Part shown: piece after piece, positions 22,524 to 34,950 of the stretch
How the letters are laid out: every line of letters starts with the position of its first letter
Numbering within the stretch: position 1 is the stretch's first letter
Source of the DNA: Vicia villosa
Taxonomy: Eukaryota > Streptophyta > Magnoliopsida > Fabales > Fabaceae
Length of the DNA stretch: 64,000 nucleotides
Direction of reading: 5' to 3'
Assembly: GCF_029867415.1 (NCBI RefSeq)
Contig: NC_081183.1
Location: 61,950,336-62,014,335 of the forward strand
Program-made: the position numbers and the translations under genes
Notes under the pieces: model-generated
What the model saw: only the letters and a program-made list of their open reading frames with translations
Told to the model about the DNA's origin: nothing
The model's database searches: none

Positions 22524-24059
22524 CTAAGCATCCTCATCAGATGAAGAACCAAATGCGTTGTGCAGCTTGAGCTTCATGATTTCTTTCCCATAATAAGCTT
22601 TCAACTCGGCCTTATCGGTCCTCAGTTTGTCAACAACATTCTTCCAGTCGTCATGAGTTGGAGCGTTGCTTGTTGAACCTTCGAGCTTTTTCATGCTTTC
22701 TTTGATGTATCTCCTGATTGCAGCGTCTTTCCGACGGATCTTCTCATCTTTACTCATGAGCCATCCATCTTGATAATAAAGAGTTTCTTCGTGATCTTTC
22801 ACTCGTTTCTTCAACTTTATGTTTTCCACATCAGTCTTACGAAACTTTTCTTCCCAAGCGTGTTTTTCTAACCTCATCTTGGCTAAAATCTCTTGGTATT
22901 CTTCCGTAGTGTCAATGAGAATGTTGAGTAGTTGAGATACCACAGGGAACATGGGTTTTTCATAATCATAAGGCATTTGAAACTCCCTTGCTCTTTTCTT
23001 CACCCAACAGGTATAGGCATACGTAGCAATGCAGTTTCTTACCCCACCTTTTTCTTTTCTTCGGACGTCGTACCAAGCTCTTACCATTCTTGTTTTCAAC
23101 CTTTGAGGATCATCCCCTTCTTGATAGAAGTAGCTTTCCACTGTAGGACCAGTGGGCTTAGTTGAATTTGCATACCCGAGTTCTCGTTGGGCTAAAACTG
23201 GATTGTAGTTAATTCCTCCTTGTGTACCAATGAGGGGTACGTTGGCGAACTCTCCACAACTATCAATGGTTTATGTACCACAGCGAGCCAAGGTATACCA
23301 ATGAATATCATTATTAGTAAGGGACATAAGTCTTCGAGGCCAACGCAAACCTTCTCGGTTTTCCGTGAAAATAGGAGACTTAGGTAAGTGTGAAACAATC
23401 CATTTGAACAATAGAGGTGCACAACATACAATGATTTCACCGCCTTGGCGATTCCTATGATGGATAGAGAAATACATGTCACCAAGCAGAGTTGGAACAG
23501 GATTTCCAATCAGAAAGATCTTTATGGCGTTGATATCAACAAAGTCGTTGACGTTGGGAAACAGAACCAACCCATAGATGAGCAAGGCTAGTATAGCTTC
23601 GAAAGCTATCATGCTACCAGTTTCGATGAAATCAAAGGCTTTCTTTATTAGAAACTGTGAAGTCAAACCCGGAAGGTTTCCTTTGGTAGTCCAATTACTC
23701 TCTACTTCAGATTTCTTCAAGTGGACACTTGCTGCAATGACTGGTGACTTAGGAATGGCTTCCAAACCATTGAAAGGTATTTTGTCAGACACAGGAATAC
23801 CCAAAAGATTGGCATATTCTTCCAAGGTTGTTACCAACTGATAGTCCGGAAAGGTGAAACATCGGTAGACGGGATCATAGATCTGAACCGGAGTTTTGAG
23901 AAGTCCTTCATCAACAAGAGTGTTCAAGATAGGCAAAAGCTTTCCATGGCTTTTCCTAAAATCGGAAGGATCTTGTACAAAAGATGCTAATTCTTCCAAT
24001 CTTTCCACATTAGGCGCTTTGAAACCGTACTTTTTGGTATGCCTTTTTACCCACTCCAT
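22524..24059 (-). pseudogene. Ogre ORF1, one premature stop
   Basis: The frame starts at an ATG at 24059 (MEWVKRHTKKYGF) and spans 511 codons if one internal TAA at 23271-23273 is read through; both sides are in the same frame. The first 262 residues resemble the ORF1 protein found upstream of gag in Ogre elements, with motifs such as YRCFTFPDYQLVTTLEEYA and LLGDMYFSIHHRN. After the stop, the protein continues with VPLIGTQGGINYNPVLAQRE and ends in a charged, probably coiled-coil region (EKFRKTDVENIKLKKRVKD). ORF1 is specific to Ogre and its function is unknown. As it stands, only a 262-residue product could be made. Confidence 0.85.
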
Positions 24060-24878
24060 AACTTAATCCTATAATGTTTTCAAAGAAAATTCTTTAAAAA
24101 TTTTGGAAAAATCAGGTTTTTTATGGAAAAAGATGGATTTTTTTTTTATGGATGTATGAATGCATGGATGCATGAATGCCACATATACAAACATGGTGAA
24201 GCAAACACGATAATGCAAACATGGTAACGCAAACATGGTACTACAAACATGGTAATTCAAACATGGTACACATAGGTTCAAAGGTCCAGCGTCACGAGCA
24301 TGAGGTCAAAGAACCAAACATGGGATAGTACTAGGGGTTAATCACCTGCACAACATGTTCTACTGATACGTCAGAGTCTACATTTTTCTTTCGGATATTA
24401 CCGGCTTGCACAACTAAACTTGTGAGCTAGAAATATTCTCAAGAAAAACTCGTCTGAGTGTGGCTCTCCGCATGACAACTAATCCAAGTCTTCACCTGAA
24501 TAGTTTCTGCGCCACAACCTAATAAGGCCAGGAAGGGTTATGGGTTCTACAGCCAACTCAGCTTCTACAGTTCAATGAAAGCAATAATGTCTTCGCAACT
24601 GAACTTGCTAAACATATACTACCAACAAGGAACCTCCACTGAGCGGAAGGATTCTCATGCCAGCTTTTTAAGGACTGAACTCCTTGTATGCCATACATGA
24701 CTATACCCTCCACCTAATTCTTATGTGTACTTAATCCGGGTTAGGATTTGTCCATAATGTATCACTTGTAACAGAATCACAGATGTAACAGAACCACAGA
24801 ACCAAATATGTAACAAAAATGAAATAACAAACATAAAAATTAGAATTAACCCTTTCTTTGGAAACAATAAAAAGATGG
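24060..24878 (-). other. Ogre 5' leader, non-coding
   Basis: This is the untranslated stretch between the primer site and ORF1. It contains several copies of AAACATGGTA-type sequence at 24187-24268 (plus strand), spaced by about 16-22 bases. No gene is supported. Confidence 0.6.
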
Positions 24879-24896
24879 TCCCTAGTGAAGTCGCCA
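24879..24896 (-). other. Primer binding site, tRNA-Arg type
   Basis: On the minus strand TGGCGACTTCACTAGGGA lies six bases after the LTR end. It resembles TGGCGACTCTGCTGGGGA, the tRNA-Arg site at 55211 in the other Ogre-like element and typical of Ogre, with four differences. Confidence 0.8.
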
Positions 24897-25587
24897 TTTT
24901 TCTGTCGCGGGGAAAAATCGTCCTTTTTGTGGGATGAGACACCTGATGCCTTCTTTGGGCTCGAGTGCTCAAAAAAAGGATTTTTCTTTGTTTTTGTCAC
25001 GACCAAACTTTTTATTATTTCCAAAGTAGGAAAAGGAAAAAAGCTGCAATAACCTTAAAAGTGGGGGAGAGATCTTGGGTAAGAGGGTTGGTTATATGAA
25101 GGGAAGGTATTAGCACCCAACGTATCTATAGTACTCTATAGGCTTCTTTGTTATGTTTGTTTCATTCTATATTATGGTGGAGGTTCTGTTATGAAATAGG
25201 TGGGACCTAAGGTGTTTGTTTGATTATGCTCGCAAAGATCATCGCGATCCTCTGCATACATATCCCTTAGAGGGAATCAGAGCATCTGTAGCTCGAGGTC
25301 TACGGGTGCTAAGGTTTGAGTGGTTTGAGGGAGAAGTTTTGCTCGCCAAGGATATGACCTTGTGCCTACGTATTCTCAAAGGGATGTTGAGAAAGTCAGA
25401 GCAATCGTAGTTCCCACTTATGCTAGTGGAAGCAAAGGATAAGAGACAAATGTCATCTAAATGTTCGATGTATCTAATCTATATCATCACATACATCTGT
25501 TTGTTTTTTGTTTGAAATCTTTTCATTATAAGCCCTGGGCTGTGCCACTTATGGCGCTTAGAATGATAAAGATTTTTTTTGTTTAGC

Positions 25588-25795
25588 CAGCCTTGTGGCA
25601 AAAACAAGTTTGATTAGCCAGCCTTGTGGCAAAAACTTTCAATGAAGTCAGCCTTGTGACAAAAAGTTTTGATTAATCAGCCAGCCTTGTGGCAAAAGTT
25701 TCGACGAAGCCAGCCTTGTGGCAAAAACTTTGATTAATCAGCCAGCCTGGTGGCAAAAGGTTTGATTGATTAGCCAGCCTTGTGGCAAAAAAAGT
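25588..25795. repeat. GCCAGCCTTGTGGC mini-repeats in the Ogre LTR
   Basis: Seven copies of a motif with inverted arms (GCCA, loop GCCTTG, TGGC) are spaced by about 25-40 bases. In the third copy (near 25648) both arms change together to GTCA and TGAC, keeping the pairing. One copy has loop GCCTGG. Spacers are A- and T-rich. Confidence 0.82.
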
Positions 25796-25904
25796 TAAGT
25801 TTGATTGATTGATTGTTTGTGATGATATAGATGAGATACTCCTATCATAGAGATGATAAATGTCTAATCTCCTAGGGTATTTGTTTTGGATATTGGGGAT
25901 GCTT

Positions 25905-26185
25905 ATAAGAAGCCCGTGGGTCCTTGTACGAAGCCCAAGAGGAGGCTATCCGAGGGTCCTTGCATTGTAAGCCCAAGAGGAGGCTATGGGAGGGACAATC
26001 GAGGGTCCTTGCATTGTAAGCCCAAGAGGAGGCTATGGGAGGGACAAGTCGTTTGTACGAAGCCCAAGAGGAGGCGTGGTATAGTTGGTTTGAGCTCTTA
26101 GAGCGATTTCACCGGGAAACCATACTCTATGTCCTAACCTAAACTAGGGAGATTCTTTGCACGAAGCCCAATAGGAGGCTATGGG
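25905..26185. repeat. GAAGCCCAAGAGGAGGC repeats in the Ogre LTR
   Basis: Four or five copies of AAGCCCAAGAGGAGGC occur with GGGTCCTTGCATTGTAAGC between some of them; a variant lies at 26163. The arms AGCC and GGCT can pair. The repeat creates a spurious 71-codon frame. Confidence 0.78.
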
Positions 26186-26384
26186 GAACCTAGTGTTGTA
26201 CTAAGTTGAACAAGTATATATAACACGATCACAAATATGAACAAGTACGAACAAATATGAACAAGTACATGAACAAATACGAACAAGTATGAACAATTAT
26301 ATATGACAAGGTGTGTGTGTATACAATGGAGTTTATGAAGGAAATATACCTGTAAGGATGATCCGTTTGTATACACGAGGGCTC

Positions 26385-26985
26385 GGGACTTATACTCGGG
26401 GAGAGGCCCATTGGGTTTATTCAAAAGCTATGTAAACAAGTATTTACAAAAGGGCTTGGGACTTATACCTACATGGAGGCCCATGGTATTTTTGGGAAGA
26501 TTAAAGAAAACCTTCATTTTTGATTTGTTATTCGAGGTTAAAAATCAAATTGATCGAGATATGTACAAAAAGGTGTATGTACAATGAAATACCTAATTTC
26601 ATGTAAGGGAATGAGACTTATACCTATGTGGAGGCCCATGTTTTATTTTATAAAACATGGTTGATTGATTTGTTAACAGACGCAAGGTTTCGTCGTTTGA
26701 AAAACTGTTTGAAAGTTTTGTTTTGAAAGAAGTTTTATGTTTAAAGAAAAACTGTATAAAGAGAAAGGAATGGGACTTATACTCTCTAATATTCGAGAGG
26801 CCCGTGTTTTATTTTATAAAGCATGGTTGATTGATTTGTTAACAGACGCAAGGTTTCGTCGTTTGAAAAACTGTTTGAAAGTTTTGTTTTGAAAGAAGTT
26901 TTTTGTTTAAAGAAAAACTGTACAAAGAAAAAAGGAATGGGACTTATACTCTCTAATATTCGAGAGGCCCACTGAATTTGAAAAT
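26385..26985. repeat. GGGACTTATAC-GAGGCCC cassettes in the Ogre LTR
   Basis: Five cassettes of the form GGGACTTATAC, 10-25 bases, GAGGCCC start near 26388, 26458, 26605, 26768 and 26938. Two of them belong to an almost exact tandem duplication of about 170 bases (near 26640-26810 and 26810-26980) that contains ACAGACGCAAGGTTTCGTCG. Confidence 0.75.
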
Positions 26986-28465
26986 CAATTGATCAATCCA
27001 AAAAGATTTAATCAATAGTTTCTTTTGAAAAGAAAACCAAAAAGAAATGGTTTATTGTTTTGAAAAACCGTGATCCTTCGTTTTAAAACAGTTTGAATTT
27101 TGACAACAGTCAACTTAATTAAGATAAAAACAAATTTTATGCTTAATTAAGACCTAAGTGATTAGGGTTTGATCACAAAATATTTACAAGTGATTAGGTT
27201 TTTGAAAAATCAAATGAAAAACTATTTTTAAAGTATTAAAAACATTAAAAAACAAGTCATTTTAAACCTAATAAAAAACACATCAAATAAATATTTTTTT
27301 GTGATTTTTTTTGATATTCATAAAATACATATATAAAATGAGTACTGTGTAAAAAATGAAGAAAAAATGAATTGATTTGATTGGTTAATTAATTGGTTAA
27401 AGTTGTAAAGAAATTGAAGAAAAATAGTGGTAAATAATATGGTTTTGTTTTCTAAAGGACTTGAACCCACGCCCTTGTGTTTACCATTCAAAAACATAAC
27501 CAACTAGATCACGCGTGTGGTCTGATAAACAAAGACATTGAATTTTTTATATTTTGAATCAAGTTTCCTAATTCAGTTTCAAAAATATGGCGCCAAGAAC
27601 ATGAATCCCATTTGAATTTGAAAATTCTCAAAACTGAATTGTTTGGATCAAGTGAATAGCCTATCTTGCTCGATTTTTTACAAGGAACATGATGGTACCA
27701 TTTAATTTCATTTATTTTTGCTCTATGATCATCAATTTTTGCATGAATATGAAGAACCCTAGAACTGAATTTGATCGTGAAATGGTGTATGTGCAAGTTA
27801 TGATGCAATTGATTGAGGGTTAATGATCCTCATAGGTGCAGAAACAAGATGGTATATCAATATTTAGTTTATGATGCATGTATGTATGAGTTTGAAGTTC
27901 ATAGCACTTACCTTCAAAAACGGACAAACTGGAAATTGAATTCTGCAAAAGAGGTGTTACAGATGTTGTTTGATGATCTGGATAGCTTCAATGGACCTTA
28001 TGGAAGGTGTCTGGATGCTTTGAATGGATTGAATTCATCTGGATCACTCCATGGAACCCGATCTGCAGTAGGACCAAGTGTGAATCGAGCTTGATGATTC
28101 TGAGGTTTCAGGTTGATGATGAGTGTTGGGATAGTTCATATGAAGTATATGGATGATGTTTGGAAGGTGAGTTTGGACAGAATTAGCCTGGTGTGGATTT
28201 TGGCATGATAAGGTTCATTATGGGCATATATGGAAGTGAGGCAGTGATTCTGAGATTTAGGTGTTTTTGGGGTGTGTGAGTGGATCAAACACATCCCATA
28301 TGATGTTTATGAGATGTTAGAACTATCACTTTGGCCATAACTTCAAAGGTTTGGAGGTTGAGATTTCTACCTCTTTGAAAACTATGAAACTTGCATTCTA
28401 AGAAAGAAAGAGAAAACCTATGATTTGTGAGGTTTTGGTGTGATTTTGAATGAAGTTTGGACCTC

Positions 28466-28473
28466 TATTTATA
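28466..28473 (-). promoter_or_regulatory. TATA box of the Ogre LTR
   Basis: On the minus strand the sequence reads GGCCTATAAATAGAGG, a textbook plant TATA box about 1.6 kb into the LTR. It is the best candidate for the U3 promoter; the start of transcription would lie about 30 bases further down the minus strand. Confidence 0.65.
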
Positions 28474-30059
28474 GGCCAAGGATTCGGAACTCCAAGCTTT
28501 GCAAGTTGATCAAAGAATGGTGATTTGGCATTTGGAGATAAAGTGGAATCTTTGCATTAAATGCAAAATGGTTAAAATGACTTAACCAGGGTTAATCTTC
28601 TAAGCTTCTTATCTCCTTCCATTATGATCTTCAAATCAGATATATCTTCCAATTATTGCACATGTGTATCATTGCTTGCATCATTTGGTAGAGTAGTGCA
28701 TAACTTTGGCAAAAATGGCTTGAAATTTCAAGTGAAAATGATCACTAAATGCATAATTCAAAACCATAGCTATGCTCCATATTTTTTCATGCTCTTGGAC
28801 ATTTTGGAAAACTCATGTTATGTACTTCAAAACCCTAGTTGAAAGTTTCTTCAATATCTTTAAGGAAATGGGTGAAAAAGATCCATGAACTTTGAAGAAA
28901 ATGAGATTTTAAGTGCATTTTTCAAAAGATACCAACTTTGAAGCTCCATATCTCTTAAATGGTTGATCTTTTGGAAAAACTTTATATGTGACAAAGTTGT
29001 TCATTGGATCAAAATCTACAACTTTCATGTTGGAAGTTTTTTTCAGTTTGTAGGTGAAATTTTGAGTTATTCCCTTCCAAAGTTTGGAAAAAACCATTGA
29101 AAAACCATTGAAAAACCATTGAAAAACTCTTCCAAACTTTTGACTTTTTGATTCTTGATTGATTTTCTTGATTTTCTTTGATTAAATGACTTTATATATC
29201 ATATATTGATGATTTAAAACTTCAAAAGTCATGGTTGACCAAAATTCCCAAAAAGTCAATGGTGATCTTGTACAGTTGACTTTTTCAAACGAATCGCGTT
29301 TCTGGAGATTTCAAATGAACCAAGCTATCCTCACCAAATGAATGGTATGAATGGATCACATTGAGTTATTGGAGGATATTTAACCATAGCTTGAGTTGTG
29401 GCACCATGTTCTGATTAAAAAGTCAGTGGTTTCAGATGAATTAGGTCAAAAACCCTAATTGTCGACCTGATGAAATTGATGACTGTGGATCTTGAATTGA
29501 GATAAAATTTCCATTGGATATTGTCATAGGGATTATTAGAAGATGATTGAAACCTTTGAGTGATTCCCTGGAGCTTTTTAGGGTTTCCCAAATGTGATCC
29601 CTGATTTCAGTCCCTGATAGTTCAAAACCCTAATCTAATGATTTGAAATTTCACTGTTGATCAATCCTTGTGTGAGAGATGTCTTGAGTTAATAGATTAG
29701 GTCAAAATGATGTACTTGGGGTCTTGAGGTCATGTCCCAAGTCATTAGGTCAAATCCAGAGCAAAAGACAGGAATATGCTATCTTCAGTCAAAACCCTAA
29801 TCTGGTTGAATCAGAGCTTTTGAGCTTGTTGAAATGAATCTTTGAGGACCAAATGTTGATTGTTGATGAAGATGGTTCTTTTGAGATGAAGGGAGAACAA
29901 AACCCTAACTGGTTGTTACTTGTACTGATGAGTGATTTCTTAATTAAACCCTGCTGAGCACAAGTAGCAAACACAAGCTATGCAATTTGTTAGAGATGCA
30001 AATGATGCATATGCACGTGATATGAGGTGGTATCTTAGGTCAAAAATTGGGGTATGACA

Positions 30060-33000
30060 GTATTGATTCAAACACCCGTACTTGTTAATTATTTTGATAC
30101 TCGTCCGTATCTTTCTTTAATACTCGTCCGTATTGACTCAAACACTCGTTCGTGTTAATTCTTTTGATACTCGTCCGTATCTTTCTTAAATACTCGTCCG
30201 TATTGATTCAAACACTCGACCGTGTTATTTTCTTCGATACTGGTCCGTATCTTTCTTTAATACTTGTCCGTATTGACTCAACCACCCGTCCGTGTTATTT
30301 GCTTTTGATATTCGTCCATATCTTTCTTCAATACTCATCCGTATTGATTCAAACACTCGTCCGTGTTATTTTCTTTGATACTCGTCCGTATATTTCTTTT
30401 ATACTTGTCCGTATTGATTCAAACACTCGTCCGTGTTAATTCTTTTAATACTCGTCTGTATCTTTCTTCAATACTCGTCCGTATTGATTCAAACAGTCGA
30501 CCGTGTTATTTTCTTTGATACTCTTCCGTATCATTCTTCAATACTTGTCTGTATTGATTCAACCACCCGTCCGTGTTATTTGCTTTTGATACTCATCTGT
30601 ATCTTTCTTCATTACTCGTCCGTATTGATTCAAACACTCGTACGTGTTAATCATTTTGATACTCGTCCGAATCTTTCTTCAATACTCGTCCGTATTGATT
30701 CAAACACTCGTACGTGTTATTCTTTTGATACTCGTTTGTATCTTTCTTAAATACTCGTCCGTATGGATTCAAACACTCGTACGTGCTAATTCTTTTGATA
30801 CTCGTCCGAAGCTTTATTCATTACTCGTCCGTATTGATTGAAACACTCGTCCGTGTTATTCTTTTGATACTCGTTTGTAACATTCTTCGATACTCGTCCT
30901 TATTGATTCAATCACTTGTTCGTGTTATTTTCTTTGATACTCGTTCGTATCTTTCTTCAATACTCGTCCGTATTGATTCAAACACTCGTCCGTGTTAATT
31001 CTTTTGATACTCGTCCCTATCTTTCTTCAATACTCGTCTGTATTGATTCAAACACTCGACCATGTTATTTTCTTTGATACTCGTCCATATCTTTCTTCAA
31101 TACTCATCTGTATAGATTCAAACACTCGTACGTGTTAATTATTTTGATACTCGTCCGAATCCTTATTCAATACTCGTCCGTATTGATTTAAACACTCGTA
31201 CGTGTTATTCTTTTGATACTCGTTTGTATCTTTCTTCAATACTCGTATGTATTGAGTCAAACACTCATCCGTGTTATTTTGTTTGATACTCATTCGTATC
31301 TTTCTTCAATACTCGTCCGTATTGATTCAAACACTTGCCATGTTATTTTCTTTTATACTCGTTCGTATCTTTCTTTAATACTCGTCCGTATTGATTCAAA
31401 CACTCGTACGTGTTAATTATTTTGATACTCTTCCGTATCTTTCTTCAATACTCGTCCGTATTGATTCAAACACTCGTCCGTGTTAATTCTTTTGATACTC
31501 ATCCGTATTGATTCAAACACTCGTCCGTGTTAATTCTTTTGATACTCGTCCGTATGGATTCAAACACTCGTACGTGTTAATTCTTTTGATACTAGTCCGA
31601 AGCTTTATTCAATACTCGTCCGTATTGATTGAAACACTCGTACGTGTTATTCTTTTGATACTCGTTTGTAACTTTCTTCAATACTCGTCCTTATTGATTC
31701 AAACACTCGTCCGTGTTACTTTCTTTGATACTCGTTCGTTTCTTTCTTCAATACTCATCCGCATTGATTCAAACACTCATACGTGTTTATTATTTTGATA
31801 CTCGTCCGTATCTTTCTTCAATACTCGTCTGTCTAGATTCAAACACTCTTCCGTGTTATTTTCTTTGATACTCGTTCGTATCTTTCTTCAATACTCGTCC
31901 GTATTGATTCAGACACTCGTCCGTGTTAATTCTTTTGATACTCGTCCCTATCTTTCTTCAATACTCGTCCGTATTGATTCAAACACTCGTCCATGTAATT
32001 TTCTTTGATACTCGTCCGTATCTTTCTTCAATACTTGTCCGTATTGATTCAAACCCTCGTCCGTGTTAATTCTTTTATTACTCGTCCGTATCTTTCTTCA
32101 ATACTCTTCCGTATTGATTCAAACACTCGACCGTGTTATTTTCTTCGATACTCGTCCGTATCTTTCTTCAGTACTTGTCTGTATTGATTCAACCACTCGT
32201 CCGTGTTATTTGCTTTTGATACTCATCTGTATCTTTCTTCAATACTCGTCCGTATTGATTCAAACACTCGTACGTGTTAATCATTTTGATACTCGTCCGT
32301 ATTGATTCAAACACTCGTACGTGTTATTCTTTTGATACTGGTTTGTATCTTTCTGCAATACTCGTCCGTATTGATTCAAACACTCGTCCGTGTTATTTTC
32401 TTTGATACTCGTTCGTATCTTTCTTCAATACTCCTCCAAATTGATTCAAACACTCGTACGTGTTAATTATTTTGATACTCGTCCGTATCTTTCTTCAATA
32501 CTCGTCCGTATATATTCAAACACTTGTCCGTGTTAATTCTTTTGATACTCGTCCGTATTGATTCAAACACTCGTCCGTGTTAATTCTTTTGATACTCGTC
32601 CGTATCTTTCTTCAATACTCGTCCGTATTAATTCAAACACTCGTCCGTGTTATCTTCTTTGATGCTCGTCCGTATCTTTCTCCAATACTCGTCCGTATGG
32701 ATTCAAACACTCGTACGTGTTAATTCTTTTGATACTCATCCGAAGCTTTATTCAATACTTGTCCGTATTGATTCAAACACTCGTATGTGTTATTCTTTTG
32801 ATACTCGTTTGTAACTTTCTTCAATACTCGTCCTTATTGATTCAAACACTCGTCCGTGTAACTTTCTTTGATACTCGTTCGTATCTTTCTTCAATACTCG
32901 TCCGTATTGATTCAAACACTCGTACGTGTTAATTATTTTGATACTCGTCCGTATCTTTCTTCAATACTCGTCTGTAATGATTCAAACACTCTTCCGTGAT

Positions 33001-34248
33001 ATTTTCTTTGATACGCGTTCGTATCTTTCTTCAACACTCGTCTGTATTGATTCAAACACTCGTCCGTGTTAATTCTTTTGATACACGTCCCTATCTTTCT
33101 TCAATACTCGTCATATTGATTCAAACACTCGTCCATGTTATTTTCTTTGATACTCGTCCTTATTGATTCAAACACTCGTCCGTGTTACTTTCTTTGATAC
33201 TCATCCGTATCTTTCTTCAATACTCGTCCGTATTGATTCAAACACTCGTACGTGTTAATTATTTTGATACTCGTCCGTATCTTTCTTCAATACTCGTCCG
33301 TATCTTTCTTAAATACTCGTCTGTCTGGATTCAAACACTCGTCCGTGTTATTTTCTTTGATACTCGTTCGTATCTTTCTTTAATACTCGTCCGTATTGAT
33401 TCAAACACTCGTCCGTGTTAATTCTTTTGATACTCGTCCCTATCTTTCTTCAATACTCGTCCGTATTGATTCAAACACTCGACCGTGTTATTTTCTTTGA
33501 TACTCGTTCGTATCTTTCTTCAATACTCATCCGTATGGACTCAAACACTCGTACGTGTTAATTCTTTTGATACTCGTCCGAATCTTTATCAATACTCGCC
33601 CATGTTGATTCATACACTCGTACGTGTTATTCTTTTGATACTCATTTGTATCTTTCTTCAATACTCGTCTGTATTGAGTCAAACACTCGTCCGTGTTATT
33701 TTATTTGATACTCATTCGTATCTTTCTTCAATACTCGTCCGTATTGATTCAAACACTCGTACGTGTTGTTTTCTTTGATACTCGTTCGTATCTTTCTTTA
33801 ATACTCGTCCGTATTGATTCAAACACTCGTACGTGTTAATTATTATGATACTCGTCCGTATCTTTCTTCAATACTCGTCCGTATTGATTCAAACACACGT
33901 CCGTGTTAATTCTTTTGATACTCGTCCGTATTGATTCAAACACTCGTCTGTGTTAATTCTTTTGATACTCGTTCGTATCTTTCTTCAATACTCGTCCGTA
34001 TTGATTCAAACACTCGTCCGTGTTATCTTCTTTGATGCTCGTCCATATCTTTATTCAATACTTGTTCGTATGGATTCAAACACTCGTACGTGTTAATTCT
34101 TTTGATACTCGTCCGAAGCTTTATTCAATACTCGTCCGTATTGATTGAAACACTTGTACGTGTTATCCTTTTGATACTCGTTTGTAACTTTCTTCAATAC
34201 TCGTCCTTATTGATTCAAACACTCGTCCGTGTTACTTTCTTTGATACT
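30060..34248. repeat. 70-bp satellite array, about 60 units
   Basis: The array has a clear 70-base period (for example GTATTGA(C/T)TCAAACACTCG at 30130, 30200, 30270, 30341 and 30411). Each unit consists of three related subunits of about 23, 22 and 25 bases, each starting ACTCGTCCGT: one followed by ATCTTTCTTCAA, one by ATTGATTCAAA, one by GTTAATTCTTTTGA. Some units lack one subunit (for example near 31494 and 31540), which supports the three-part origin. The left edge abuts the Ogre LTR start, the right edge an Athila-like LTR. The many short open frames across the array are artefacts. Confidence 0.93.
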
Positions 34249-34950
34249 TGATCGAAAAAATAGCAAGTGTACTATTTTGCCTCTGTAGTAATAATAGGGA
34301 AATTTCCCGAATGTCGATCTCAAGGACTGCCTAGTAATATCGAGTTCAAATTGTAGTTCAATTAAAAAAAAACTAATGTTGGGGTTATGTTTGCAAATTG
34401 TGACTAAATAATAATTAAAATAAGCAGAAAAGTAAATTGGCTTTTTGTCAAATGTGAGTATTATGCTAGGGGTATAGTGTGTGATTGTTCTTGTAATAAC
34501 CTTGGATTTAGATCTCTTCAACAAGTTCATAACCTTTAATTACCGCCCTTTAGATTATTTTCCCCTAAGTCCTTAGTGGGAAAACCTTTGAACATTCATC
34601 CTAAATCCTAAGTCCCTACAGAATTATGATGAAATCAAGCCTTTATGTTATCAAGAGTTAACCGGTAACTATAGGGTATCCCTAGTCCTAGGTGATATCT
34701 CCTATAGTCTAATCGTACAAAAACCTTAACAACCGCTGTCCAGCTTGTTGTTAACCGTAAATCAATCTTGTTGGTCCGACAAAGAAAGCTTAAAAACCTT
34801 GTACAATTAAATTAAAAAAGAAAACAATCTATTGATGAACTCAGGAATTCAAAATCATTACATAATCAAATCAGGGACACCCCCTAGCATTGGGGTTTAG
34901 TTACTCATATTTTTCAAAGAAAACAAAATATAAATTAGATACATTACAAG
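34249..34950 (-). mobile_element. Athila-like LTR copy 1, left part (split by a SIRE-like insertion)
   Basis: The sequence starts TGATCGAAAAAATAG and matches 46555-47256 and 50024-50526. It is the left part of the 3' LTR (minus orientation) of a tandem Athila-like element; the right part resumes at 43788. The two parts sum to 1553 bp, the same length as LTR copy 2. The left border lies in the satellite; a candidate target site is ATACT at 34244-34248. Confidence 0.88.
34946..34950. repeat. Target site duplication ACAAG, left
   Basis: ACAAG precedes the SIRE-like LTR and recurs at 43783-43787 after its end. The unoccupied site is present at 47252-47256 in the other LTR copy as a single ACAAG. 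Confidence 0.95.

Larger units (their letters stand above)
14519..30059 (-). mobile_element. Ogre-type Ty3/gypsy retrotransposon, 3'-truncated
   Basis: On the minus strand the order is: 5' LTR (30059-24903), tRNA-Arg type primer site (24896-24879), non-coding leader, ORF1 (24059-22524), gag-pro (22293-18158), a putative intron, and RT-RNaseH-integrase (17819-14519). The extra ORF1 before gag, the very long LTR and the gap between protease and RT are the defining features of the Ogre branch of the Tat lineage. The end of integrase, any downstream region and the 3' LTR are missing: the Tekay-like LTR lies where they should be. The LTR start abuts satellite DNA, so the Ogre probably inserted into the satellite. 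Confidence 0.9.
24903..30059 (-). mobile_element. Ogre 5' LTR, 5157 bp
   Basis: Read on the minus strand it starts TGTCATACCCC at 30059 and ends CGCGACA at 24903, just before the primer site. The length fits Ogre LTRs, which are usually about 5 kb or more. The 3' LTR is not in the window, so age cannot be estimated. The LTR carries several internal tandem repeats (separate entries) and a promoter-like TATA box. All open frames here are short and cross repeats, so none is called. Confidence 0.85.

Noticed and set aside
25886..26101. 71-codon frame rich in KPKRR
   Set aside because: Created by the GAAGCCCAAGAGGAGGC repeats in the Ogre LTR.
25588..26185. CRISPR-like look of short repeats with spacers (also at 59836-60640)
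   Set aside because: This is plant nuclear retrotransposon DNA; spacers are low in complexity and vary in length, and there are no cas genes.
30152..33778. Many open frames of 60-107 codons on the plus strand
   Set aside because: They lie wholly in the 70-bp satellite, repeat the same few residues and drift in frame with each unit. They are by-products of the repeat.
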